Below are positions 9,601 to 16,178 of a stretch of DNA of 64,000 bases, piece after piece. Position numbers and translations under genes: made by a program. The DNA lies in contig NZ_QCZK02000024.1 in the NCBI RefSeq assembly GCF_003347595.2, forward strand, positions 456,488 to 520,487, read 5' to 3'. Position 1 is the stretch's first letter; each line of letters begins with the position of its first letter. The DNA is from Botryobacter ruber. GTDB lineage: Bacteria; Bacteroidota; Bacteroidia; Cytophagales; Hymenobacteraceae. The notes under the pieces are model-generated. The model worked only from the letters and a program-made list of their open reading frames with translations, searched no databases and was not told where the DNA came from.

Positions 9601-10003
9601 AGCGCTGTTCGATACTCGCTGCTATCAGTTCGTTTGTTTTATCGAGGTCGCGCAGCTGGATGGCGTTCAGGAGCTTGTCCTTTATCTGGGGATAATGCCG
9701 GCCCACCCGGAGAGCTGCCTGCTCATCAGAAAGCAAGCGCTTCAGGTTGGCAAGCGCTGTAAGGGGTAGTACAATCCAGCGTACAAACACATACACCACT
9801 ATCCCGACAAACGAAAACAGCAGTATCGCCCGTACCACCTCCGGAAAGTAAAACATGTACTCCAACAGGCTGAAAACGATGTAGATAGACAGGAGAAGCC
9901 CGACAGCAAAGATGCTGCCTCTCAGTAACATATTCAGATAAAACTTCTTCTTGAACTCCTGAAGCTGATTCATCAGCTTGTCTAAAGCGCCATTCTTTTC
10001 CAT
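6665..10003 (-). CDS. DUF4175 family large membrane protein
   Basis: A 1112-residue protein. Two or three transmembrane helices lie in the first 175 residues (about 27-50, 57-82 and 152-172). A periplasmic beta-rich region follows at about 190-480. A very long Gln/Glu/Lys/Met-rich region, about 490-830, with extended heptads predicts coiled coil. Another Gln/Met/Lys-rich stretch leads to a charged C terminus. The family is known only as DUF4175 and is common in Bacteroidota and alphaproteobacteria; its function is not established. It starts the operon with the RsbW-like gene, ybeY and mnmG. The ATG at 10003 precedes a basic/amphipathic N terminus. Confidence 0.85.
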   Translation of the reverse strand: MEKNGALDKLMNQLQEFKKKFYLNMLLRGSIFAVGLLLSIYIVFSLLEYMFYFPEVVRAILLFSFVGIVVYVFVRWIVLPLTALANLKRLLSDEQAALRVGRHYPQIKDKLLNAIQLRDLDKTNELIAASIEQRSSQLLPFRFTDAVTYKENKPLLKYIALPTVVALLIALVYPTIFVQGTERIINYDKHYAPAAPFEFNVLNDELRTYRGEDFELKVDIEGRALPNEVFIHYNGRRQKLVKNKNSNQYSYTFKQLQKPVEFQLEGSGFMSDEYNLQLLSRPNLKNFQMEVVYPSYLGRKPEVVKNTGNATIPEGSTLNWSFDATETESINLSFPEPAQTIEAEENGNVFTASKQFNQSQAYSIKLQNAHSTNKEDISYQINTIPDRHPQITIEQFRDTALFRFLVVGGDVSDDYGLTALTLKYRVSNDKSAQDAKYKSIPLPLNKQQLSQTYYYQWNTSSLNLAPGDKLEYFVQVWDNDGIHGRKNARTRSFEFKVPTKKDLEKELANNAQSVEGQISKSLQKATQLQQELARTEEKMKTKRDMTWQDKKKLEDLVAKKKQLEQDINSMKELFDQLNQKQNMMSEQDKQLAEKAKELQKLMENLLDEETKKLYEELEKLLQEQRPNDPELQKLLSQLDNKERNLEKELERALELFKQLQFEQKLDNVTKKLDELAKEQKDLAQKTEETDTKQEKKENNEQLQQQQEEIKQEFEDLKKEMDELKDLNDKLEQPNQMDQEQQDQMEQQIEQDMEKGQEQLEKQQNKKASESQQKAGQKMQQMAQKMQEMQSSMSQENQAQNLDNLRDILENLIKLSFDQEALMKSFRGVNQSDPRFVTLSQQQLNLRDNAKVIEDSLFALAKKVFQLQSFVTREVSQMNQSMDNSMKELKDRNVGRATAQQQMAMTSMNNLALMLNDALKQMQEAMQQQMPGSKSGKQKGNKPKPGDLGQMQQQLNKKIEELKKGNQSGKALSEELAKLAAEQEALRNALKEMEQQGQKPGENGKNGDMGNISKMMEQTETDLVNKRLTEQTLMRQREILTRLLEAENSMKERELDNKREARTAQDIPRKVPESFERYLKAKEKQTELLKTVPPSLSPYYKQKVNEYFQKTDI

Positions 10004-10147
10004 GCGTTTCCTTCCCCAGATTTGTGATTACATACGGGCTTTGCTATAGGTAAAGTTTCAGTTCTTAAACCTCTGACTTTTAATTCATAAGACGTACGTA
10101 GTTTAACTTAAATTATAAACTTAAATTTACTCATTTTAGTATGTATT

Positions 10148-10912
10148 TCAATGCGCTATTTCCAATAAAACAGGGCAATGATCGGAATGTAAGGCATCTT
10201 TCAGGATAGCAGCCCGCTGCAAGCGCTCCCGCAGGTTCTCCGTTACCATATTATAATCAATACGCCAGCCCAGATTTTTGTTGCGTGCTCCTGCACGATA
10301 ACTCCACCAGGTATAATTATGCGGCTCCTGGTTAAAGTGCCGGAAGGTATCTATAAATCCGCTCCCGATAAATTTGCTCATCCAGCTGCGCTCTTCCGGC
10401 AGGAAGCCCGAGCTGTTTGCATTGGCTTTCGGATTATGAATATCAATAGGCTGGTGGCAGATATTGTAGTCGCCGCTAATTACCAGCCCGGGCAGTGTCT
10501 GCTTCAGCTGACCGATATAATCGTAAAAGTCGTCAAGCCACTGCATCTTGAAATCCTGACGCGTTTCGCCACTAGACCCTGAAGGCATATATACGCTCAT
10601 TACCGAAAAATTATCATAGTCGGCTCTTAAAACCCGGCCCTCCATGTCGTAGCACTCTATGCCGCAGCCTACCTGCACGTGGTTGGGTTCTGTTTTAGAA
10701 AGGATGGCTACCCCACTATACCCTTTCTTGAGGGCCGGGTGCAGGTATACGTTATAGCCCAGTTCCTGGAATACGGCTTTGTCGAACTTGGTTTCGTCTG
10801 CTTTAATTTCCTGCAGGCAGAGCACGTCGGGGTTCGCAGCGCGCAGCCAATCCTGGAAACCTTTGGAGAGGGCGGCGCGGATGCCGTTTACATTGTAAGA
10901 GATAATTTTCAT
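10148..10912 (-). CDS. xth: Exodeoxyribonuclease III
   Basis: An AP endonuclease and 3'-5' exonuclease of base-excision repair. The exonuclease/endonuclease/phosphatase fold is complete in 254 residues: N-terminal SYNVNGIRAA, metal-binding Glu in LCLQEIKAD (about 34), GDYNICHQPIDI with the conserved Asp and Asn, RAGARNKNLGWRIDY, and the catalytic C-terminal SDHCPV. All active-site residues are present. It lies 3 nt after a small conserved gene and is probably co-transcribed with it. Confidence 0.95.
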   Translation of the reverse strand: MKIISYNVNGIRAALSKGFQDWLRAANPDVLCLQEIKADETKFDKAVFQELGYNVYLHPALKKGYSGVAILSKTEPNHVQVGCGIECYDMEGRVLRADYDNFSVMSVYMPSGSSGETRQDFKMQWLDDFYDYIGQLKQTLPGLVISGDYNICHQPIDIHNPKANANSSGFLPEERSWMSKFIGSGFIDTFRHFNQEPHNYTWWSYRAGARNKNLGWRIDYNMVTENLRERLQRAAILKDALHSDHCPVLLEIAH

Positions 10913-10915
10913 TTT

Positions 10916-11263
10916 TTAAATTTCATTCATCCGGTTGAAATACTCGAGTATGTGCCACTTGAGCATTTGTTCCTGTTCTTTAAGATTGGTAAAAGGAATA
11001 GGTTTAACAGATTTATAATGAGGCCAGCCGTCTTCGTCGAGGCCCGTTAACTCGTAGTAGCCCGACAGGCTGAATACTTTGCAGGTGGCAATGTGCATCA
11101 GGTCCTGCTTCTGTTCTTTGGTAAAGTCGCTGATGCCCTGCCCCAGTTCCTGAATGCCTATCAGAAACAGGATAGCATTGAGGTCAGGCTTCTTGCCAAA
11201 CTGCTTCATCAGTTCGGCCCGCAGGTTTGCCCACCTATGATCGAGATTAGAGGATTCTTCCAT
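10916..11263 (-). CDS. Small conserved protein of unknown function
   Basis: A 115-residue, mainly helical soluble protein. The N terminus is basic and helical (RWANLRAELMKQFG). The middle LNAILFLIGIQELG is hydrophobic but short of a membrane helix, and Asp, Trp and Tyr are scattered in the C-terminal half. I recognise no catalytic motif. It has the feel of a Bacteroidota-specific conserved protein because of its clean composition and 3-nt spacing to xth. A family B repeat begins within about 10 nt upstream of its start codon, so its promoter may be inside the repeat. Confidence 0.7.
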   Translation of the reverse strand: MEESSNLDHRWANLRAELMKQFGKKPDLNAILFLIGIQELGQGISDFTKEQKQDLMHIATCKVFSLSGYYELTGLDEDGWPHYKSVKPIPFTNLKEQEQMLKWHILEYFNRMNEI

Positions 11264-11268
11264 ATTAA

Positions 11269-11698
11269 TAAGTTAGAAAGTTTAGAAGTTAGAAAGGTAA
11301 AAAGGTAGAAAGTTAGAAAGGTAGAAAGTAAGAATTTGTAGGGGTTGAACATTTTCAACCCTTTCAGGGAGTTTGAGATTGCAACATGCATTTTTGTTGT
11401 AGAGACGCAGGCACCGCGTCTCCTGCACGAACCACAAACAAACCTAATCCTGAAAATCCTAAAATTCTGCAAATCCTGATTCAGAAAAACAATCCTGTTG
11501 ATCCTTCAATCATTTAATTGTGTTCAGACAAACTTAAAATTACAGAAATCATTCCATCCTGCCATCAACGGTTCAGACAAGCAGCAGAGGCTGTGGTGGC
11601 AGGTGCAGAAAAGAAATTGTAGGGTTGAAAACATTCAACCCTACAAAATGTCTACCTCTCTACCTCCTAAACTCCCAAACTTTCTAACTCTCTAACTT
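11269..11698 (+). repeat. Family B composite repeat, copy 1
   Basis: Order on the plus strand: a purine tract of repeated GTTAGA/GGTAGA words (11269-11335); hairpin B2, GGGTTGAA with TTCAACCC (11342-11361); hairpin B3, GAGACGC-rich arms (11402-11422); an AATCCTGAAAATCCT-type section (11445-11485); a family A core (11581-11610); a second B2-like hairpin (about 11623-11642); and a pyrimidine tract of CTAACT/CTACCT words (11648-11698). The purine and pyrimidine ends are inverted relative to each other. The block fills the gap between the small conserved gene and the AhpD-like gene and contributes the latter's last codons. Confidence 0.8.
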
Positions 11699-12031
11699 TA
11701 ACAGTTCTTCCCAATACTCCACTGCCCGGCGGAAGTGAGGAATCACGATGGAGCCGCCAACCAGGTTGGCGATGGCGAATACTTCCATTACCTCCTCGGT
11801 ACTTACCCCCTGCTCATAGCATTTGCCCAAGTGGTACTTAATGCAGTCGTCGCAGCGCAACACCATGGAAGCCACCAGTCCCAGCATTTCCTTTGTCTTC
11901 ACATCAAGGGCACCCTCCATATAGGTATTGGTGTCGAGGTTGAAGAAGCGTTTGATTACTTTGTTATCGTACGACATAATGCGCTCGTTCATACGTTCGC
12001 GGTAGTCGTTGAATTCTTTCACTATGCTCAT
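11684..12031 (-). CDS. Carboxymuconolactone decarboxylase / AhpD-like protein
   Basis: A 115-residue all-helical protein with the AhpD-type redox/acid motif CDDCIKYH (Cys60, Cys63, His67), as in peroxidase-coupled AhpD and gamma-carboxymuconolactone decarboxylase families. A thiol-disulfide or proton-transfer role in stress defence is likely, but no peroxiredoxin gene is adjacent, so the substrate is open. The ATG at 12031 (MSIVKEF) matches the family; the longer upstream frame is non-conserved. The last residues, about LKLES, are encoded by the pyrimidine tract of the family B repeat, so the natural C terminus has been replaced or extended by the repeat. Confidence 0.88.
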   Translation of the reverse strand: MSIVKEFNDYRERMNERIMSYDNKVIKRFFNLDTNTYMEGALDVKTKEMLGLVASMVLRCDDCIKYHLGKCYEQGVSTEEVMEVFAIANLVGGSIVIPHFRRAVEYWEELLKLES

Positions 12032-12123
12032 TGTTGTTCTTCCGTTAGAAATTAACTTAACAGGTGCATCACCTTTTACTATTTGCAAAGTTACTAAGAT
12101 TAAGCCTGAATAAATTGCTGCTT

Positions 12124-12810
12124 ATGCTACACGACCTGCTCTCGCTGCTGTTTCCGGAAGTTTGTTATGCCTGCGATGGCGTGCTGGCGCGTGGCGAGAA
12201 GTATATTTGTACCGGTTGTAACGTAAAGCTGCCCTATACCGATTTTCATGCGCACGGTGCTACCGAACTAAATACATTGCAGCGGCGGTTCTGGGGCAAA
12301 GTGCCGGTGCGGTTTGCTTTTGCTTACCTGCACTTCAGGGCCAAAGGCCGGGTGCAGCGCCTGTTGCACCGGCTCAAGTACAAGGGGGCCCAGGAACTGG
12401 GCGAGCACCTGGGACTAAGATACGGCTCCCTCCTTTCCGAGTACCACTATCCTACCGAGTTTGACCTGGTACTGCCGGTGCCCCTGCACAAGACCAAGCT
12501 CCGGAAGCGCGGCTACAACCAGTCCGATAGTTTTGCCAAAGGCATAGCTGGAGCTATGAAGCTACCCTGGAACAATAACACCCTTGTCCGTACTACCAAT
12601 ACCGAAACCCAGACCCGCAAGAACAGGCTGGCCCGCTGGCAAAATGTGGAGGAGGTGTTCCGGGTGGCGAAGCCGGAGGCGGTTAAAGGAAAACGGGTGC
12701 TGCTGGTAGACGATGTGCTTACCACAGGTGCTACCTTAGAGGCATGTGCCGTGGTTCTGCTGGCGGCCGGATGTGCTGAAGTGAGTGTGGTGACTATTGC
12801 AGCAGCGTAA
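12124..12810 (+). CDS. comF: ComF family phosphoribosyltransferase-like protein
   Basis: A 228-residue protein with an N-terminal four-Cys zinc ribbon (CYAC near 14-17 and CTGC near 31-34) and a C-terminal phosphoribosyltransferase fold. LPVPLHKTKLRKRGYNQS and the PRPP loop VLLVDDVLTTGAT are typical of ComF/GntX. ComF is needed for DNA uptake in naturally competent bacteria; elsewhere its role is unclear. No other competence gene is nearby. The ATG at 12124 fits the family (MLHDLLSLLFP). A family A repeat copy begins 9 nt after the stop. Confidence 0.92.
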   Translation: MLHDLLSLLFPEVCYACDGVLARGEKYICTGCNVKLPYTDFHAHGATELNTLQRRFWGKVPVRFAFAYLHFRAKGRVQRLLHRLKYKGAQELGEHLGLRYGSLLSEYHYPTEFDLVLPVPLHKTKLRKRGYNQSDSFAKGIAGAMKLPWNNNTLVRTTNTETQTRKNRLARWQNVEEVFRVAKPEAVKGKRVLLVDDVLTTGATLEACAVVLLAAGCAEVSVVTIAAA

Positions 12811-12818
12811 ATTAGTCT

Positions 12819-12850
12819 TCTGCACCTGCCACCACTCCCTCTCCTGCTCT
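12819..12850 (-). repeat. Family A core, single copy
   Basis: A minus-orientation core (CTGCACCTGCCACCACTCCC) starting 9 nt after the comF stop. Confidence 0.6.
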
Positions 12851-12894
12851 TTTTGTAGAAGAAAAGAAAAGATGCTGTAGCAAAGATTTTTTTG

Positions 12895-13027
12895 CTGGTG
12901 CGAGCTTGTAGCTCGTACTTACATGCCACGAAGTAAAGCATGATGTAACGATTCGCAATGCTAGTGTAGGTAGAAATGCAGCAATTTTGATTGGGAAATT
13001 AAAGTACGAGCTGCAAGCTCGCACCAG
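12895..13027. repeat. REP/BIME-like inverted pair (family C)
   Basis: Arms of 26 nt at 12895-12920 and 13002-13027 are reverse complements with one mismatch. Each arm is itself a small hairpin (GAGCT, 3-nt loop, AGCTC), the hallmark of REP units arranged head to head. The spacer of about 80 nt has no coding potential. REP units are usually mobilised by RAYT (TnpA-REP) transposases; none is in the window. Confidence 0.7.
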
Positions 13028-13218
13028 TGCACCCATTTCAGGTTTTTCCTTACAAGATTAGCTCCTGCTGCCTGAACCGTTGATGGTAGGTTGAAATGAG
13101 ACTGCTGATAGTAGTAATGGAATGACGGGTGTGATTTTACATTTTCTCCAACAATTTAACAATTCAGCCATTAAACCACTCCCCCATTAGCACATCAACA
13201 CATTAAAAAATTAGCACA

Positions 13219-13689
13219 TTACCCCTCCGTCTGCTCCCGGTGCCTTTCCGACAGGCTGGGCTCTGCGTATTCAATCAGTTCCTGTTCCTCCAGTTCGTCG
13301 AGCCGCTGCTTGATTGGTTTGTAGTCTGCTGCTGCGGGTACTTCCATGGCAAAGAAGTAATCGTTCATTTTTTCTGATACACAGCCATACTCCATAAAGC
13401 TTTGCCTGATTTCTTCAATGTCAGGAGCATCGTCTGCCAGAACAACATGTATGATGGAGTTGCCAGAGAAGGTTACGGTTTTCTGGTACACCAGGTGCTC
13501 TTCCTCCGGATCGTATACTGCCTGCACCACATCATCAGAGGCAATCATAGGTACATAAAAAGGAAGGCTGTCGATCCGGTAAAACTCCTGTGCTTTGTCA
13601 GTTTCTACTGCCCATAGCACTTCTGTCATTTCCTGCTCGAATGTATCGCTGTAAAAGCGGAATAAAATTTCAGTGTGTTGTGCTGCCAT
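13219..13689 (-). CDS. DUF4265 domain protein
   Basis: A 156-residue soluble acidic protein. VLWAVETDKAQEFYRIDSLP followed by FYVPMIASDDVVQA fits the DUF4265 pattern (a Trp-containing strand, PF, then a DDVV motif). The C terminus is Glu-rich and helical (KQRLDELEEQELIEY). Function is unknown. It lies 73 nt after gldJ, separated by a terminator, so it is probably transcribed alone. The stop is flanked by low-complexity repeat DNA. Confidence 0.7.
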   Translation of the reverse strand: MAAQHTEILFRFYSDTFEQEMTEVLWAVETDKAQEFYRIDSLPFYVPMIASDDVVQAVYDPEEEHLVYQKTVTFSGNSIIHVVLADDAPDIEEIRQSFMEYGCVSEKMNDYFFAMEVPAAADYKPIKQRLDELEEQELIEYAEPSLSERHREQTEG

Positions 13690-13701
13690 GCTGTTTTATG
13701 T

Positions 13702-13744
13702 AAAAAGCAAAAAGCCTGGAACATCTCCAGGCTTTTTGCTTTTT
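13702..13744 (-). terminator. Terminator of gldJ
   Basis: A long stem of about 17 bp (AAAAGCAAAAAGCCTGG with CCAGGCTTTTTGCTTTT) and a 7-nt loop, U-rich on the transcribed minus-strand side. It lies just past the gldJ stop and before the DUF4265 start. Confidence 0.75.
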
Positions 13745-13762
13745 AATATTTCTGTTTAATGC

Positions 13763-14989
13763 TTATCTGTTAGAACCTGTATTGATCATGGCACAACGGA
13801 AACCGATAGTAGCAGTAGCAGAATCCTGTGTCAGGAATCTTCTGGTGCCCGGAGACAGCCAGTATGCTACATCTTTCCAGGAGCCGCCTTTGTATACACG
13901 CACCTCGTCGTTTATAAGCGAGTGGAAGCCTGCATTGGAATCATAGTTTTCACTCTCATCCAGGAAGCCGTCTCTACGGAAAGGGTTAAGGTCTTCTACA
14001 TCCTGGTACGAAAGCGGACGGTACAGGTCCTGTACCCATTCGTTTACGTTTCCAGCCATGTTATACAAACCAAAGTCGTTTGGCGGGTAGTTGTAAACAT
14101 AGTCTGTAATCATGGCGCCGTCGTTCAGGGCGCCGGCTATACCGGCATAGTCGCCGCGGCCACGCTTGAAGTTTGCCATAAACAAGCCCATTTGCTTGCC
14201 GTGCGGGTTGCGCAGTTGGTGGCCATCCCACGGATACAGTCTGCGGTTGTTCTGGTTTTCGTCTTCGGAATACTGCGTTCCGATCATAGCCTGGGCTGCA
14301 TATTCCCATTCAGCTTCTGTAGGCAGGCGGTAATTCGGAAGCACATAGCCGGACTCGATAGAAAGGGCATTCACAGTAGTTTCTTCAGGCTCGTTTCTTC
14401 TTCTCCTTCTTCCGCCGCCCATTTCTTCCTGGGCCAGCTTTGCCAGGTTTTCGTTAACCTTGGCTGTACGCCACAAGCAGAAATCGGTAGCCTGCAGCCA
14501 GCTAACACCTACTACCGGGAAAAACCGGAAGCCAGGGTAGCGCAGGTAATAGGTAACATAAGGGTCGTTGAAAGATAACTGGCGTGACCAGACAGTGGTA
14601 TCCGGCAAAGCAGCCTGGTATACTTCCGGTACGGAGTCGCGCTTCAGGTAGTGCAGGTACTCCAGCCAGTGGATGTTGGCCACTTCGGTTTCGTCCATAT
14701 AGAAAGATGCTACCGTAACGGTACGCTCCATATTGTCGCGTGTTAAGGCGATATCTTCTTCCATGGAGCCTAAAACGGTCCGGCCACCTTCTATAAACAC
14801 CAGGCCGGGGCCCTGTGGTGTCTCTATATAGTCTGCAACCTGGAAGCCATCTTCTTCTTCATTATAAATAGTACCGGTCGTAGTACTTTCCCAGCCGGGA
14901 TCGGTACTGGTTGGCCGGCGGTTTCTAGAACAAGCGCTTAGGAGAAGAACTCCCATGAACAGGACCAAAAATAGCTTATTAAGATTCAT
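13763..14989 (-). CDS. gldJ: Gliding motility/T9SS lipoprotein GldJ-like (FGE-sulfatase fold)
   Basis: A 408-residue outer-membrane lipoprotein with lipobox LLSAC (Cys20). The formylglycine-generating-enzyme-like (SUMF1) domain spans about 60-400: FIEGGRTVLGS, ASFYMDETEVANIHWLEYL, YRLPTEAEWEYAA, YNMAGNVNEWVQDLY, VYKGGSWKD and TIGFRCA are all seen. In GldJ/GldK the fold is structural, not catalytic, and supports the type IX secretion/gliding machinery. The phrase MDETEVANIHWLEY favours GldJ over GldK. An Arg run (GGGRRRRRNEPEE, about 190-202) is an unusual inserted loop. It lies 63 nt after a PorP/SprF gene and is probably co-transcribed with it. Confidence 0.8.
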   Translation of the reverse strand: MNLNKLFLVLFMGVLLLSACSRNRRPTSTDPGWESTTTGTIYNEEEDGFQVADYIETPQGPGLVFIEGGRTVLGSMEEDIALTRDNMERTVTVASFYMDETEVANIHWLEYLHYLKRDSVPEVYQAALPDTTVWSRQLSFNDPYVTYYLRYPGFRFFPVVGVSWLQATDFCLWRTAKVNENLAKLAQEEMGGGRRRRRNEPEETTVNALSIESGYVLPNYRLPTEAEWEYAAQAMIGTQYSEDENQNNRRLYPWDGHQLRNPHGKQMGLFMANFKRGRGDYAGIAGALNDGAMITDYVYNYPPNDFGLYNMAGNVNEWVQDLYRPLSYQDVEDLNPFRRDGFLDESENYDSNAGFHSLINDEVRVYKGGSWKDVAYWLSPGTRRFLTQDSATATIGFRCAMINTGSNR

Positions 14990-15052
14990 AAAATAGTACC
15001 TAAATTAGATAAGGTTCTCGTAAGGTAATTTAACATGCAATTATAACTAAAT

Positions 15053-16066
15053 TCAGAACGACGGACAAGCAATTAGCGAGTTTAATTTCCCATTATTCCT
15101 GCTTCCGGAAAAATTACTTAAATCCAGTTGCTCAAATACCAGCGAAATTTCGTTTGCGCCACCTGCCTGTTTGCTAAACCCTTTAAGGCCAGCATCGTGA
15201 CTGAAGCCGATTTTGATTTTTTCGAGTTTTAAACCTACAACTACGGCTAATGCCTGGTCTTGGTTCGTGTTACCGGTTACTGGTAACCCTTTGTACATTA
15301 AACCTAACGTAAGCGGCGTATAAATAGTATAAATTCCAACGTCGGTTCTTCTGAAATTTTGCTGTTGCGTATAGGTAACAGCCGGGCTGACGCTTAACTC
15401 AAACAGCTGACCCTGTTGCTCATAGGACCGTAAGTAAAATTTGTAACCGGTATTAACCGTAAAACGGAGTGGCAGTTCTGTTGCCTCGTTAAAGCCATAA
15501 GCTGGCTGGTTCATATTGGCGGCAGTTAAACCGAACCAGAACTGGCTGGAATAAACCAGTCCGCCTGCTGTAAAGCTAACATAACTTTCAGGATTAAAGT
15601 TGTTGACTTCTGCAGAGCTTAGCGCCGTTTGGCCGTTGTCGGTTAATTGGTCGCCAAAAACGAGGTTGTCAAAATTAACACGAAGCGCAGCTATGCTAGG
15701 TTGTAAGGCTGCCGAAAAGACCCATTTATCGGAAATATTGGTCTGGTAAGCATAAATGGCGCTGGCCTGCAGCTTTTGCAGTCCGCCCACGCCTGCCCTG
15801 TCCTGTTGCAGTACCAGCCCAAAAGAGCTTTTTTTACCGGGCATCCTGTAATCGGCTGCAAACTGGTTGGTAATAAAGGAGCCGTTTAAGGCAGGCCACT
15901 GGTTCCGGTGTGTGGCAGACAGGCTCCAGTCGTGGTTAAGGCCGGCAAAAGCAGGATTCAGGTACAGCCGGTTTGCGTACTGTTGCGTAAACGCAGCATC
16001 CTGGGCTGTAACGGTATAAACCCACAGGCAAAAGAAACAGTAGCAAACAATTATTTTTCCCGGCAT
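15053..16066 (-). CDS. PorP/SprF family type IX secretion outer-membrane protein
   Basis: A 337-residue outer-membrane beta-barrel with a signal peptide ending near residue 21 (VTAQ). The start of the mature chain, FTQQYANRLYLNPAFAGL, is the family hallmark, followed by HRNQWPAL and alternating beta strands to a C-terminal strand. PorP/SprF proteins anchor to the GldK/GldN ring or, when beside large adhesins, bind type B sorting domains. Here it is beside gldJ, so a core machinery or gliding role is plausible. A few extra residues follow the last strand-like segment (LIACPSF), which is slightly unusual. Confidence 0.88.
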   Translation of the reverse strand: MPGKIIVCYCFFCLWVYTVTAQDAAFTQQYANRLYLNPAFAGLNHDWSLSATHRNQWPALNGSFITNQFAADYRMPGKKSSFGLVLQQDRAGVGGLQKLQASAIYAYQTNISDKWVFSAALQPSIAALRVNFDNLVFGDQLTDNGQTALSSAEVNNFNPESYVSFTAGGLVYSSQFWFGLTAANMNQPAYGFNEATELPLRFTVNTGYKFYLRSYEQQGQLFELSVSPAVTYTQQQNFRRTDVGIYTIYTPLTLGLMYKGLPVTGNTNQDQALAVVVGLKLEKIKIGFSHDAGLKGFSKQAGGANEISLVFEQLDLSNFSGSRNNGKLNSLIACPSF

Positions 16067-16120
16067 CCTATACTAAATAACCACAAATAAACGGTTAACC
16101 AATAAATACTAGTATGATAA

Positions 16121-16152
16121 TTGCAAATGTTTTAATTATGTAAATAGTTTCG
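16121..16152 (+). promoter_or_regulatory. Probable promoter of the AsmA-family gene
   Basis: TTG at 16121-16123, a 21-nt spacer, then TAGTTTCG at 16145-16152, one base from the Bacteroidota -7 consensus TAnnTTTG. The predicted start lies near 16159, about 20 nt before the ATG. Spacing equals that of the promoter before the 49642 gene. Confidence 0.4.
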
Positions 16153-16178
16153 CCCAACAGAAATATCAAACCAACAAC

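Larger units (their letters stand above)
12811..13218. other. Repeat-filled gap between comF and the DUF4265 gene
   Basis: No gene. From the left it holds a minus-orientation family A core (12819-12850), a REP-like inverted pair (12895-13027), a decayed stretch with TGCTGCCTGAACCG (about 13060-13090), and a low-complexity segment (about 13140-13215) built from words such as TTAGCACAT, CAACACATT and AACAATTTAACAATT. This last segment runs up to the stop codon of the DUF4265 gene and resembles the word-like tracts at the edges of family B. Confidence 0.7.

Noticed and set aside
11269..11335. Possible CRISPR array from repeated GTTAGA/GGTAGA words
   Set aside because: Units are irregular, short and lack equal spacers; no cas genes are present.
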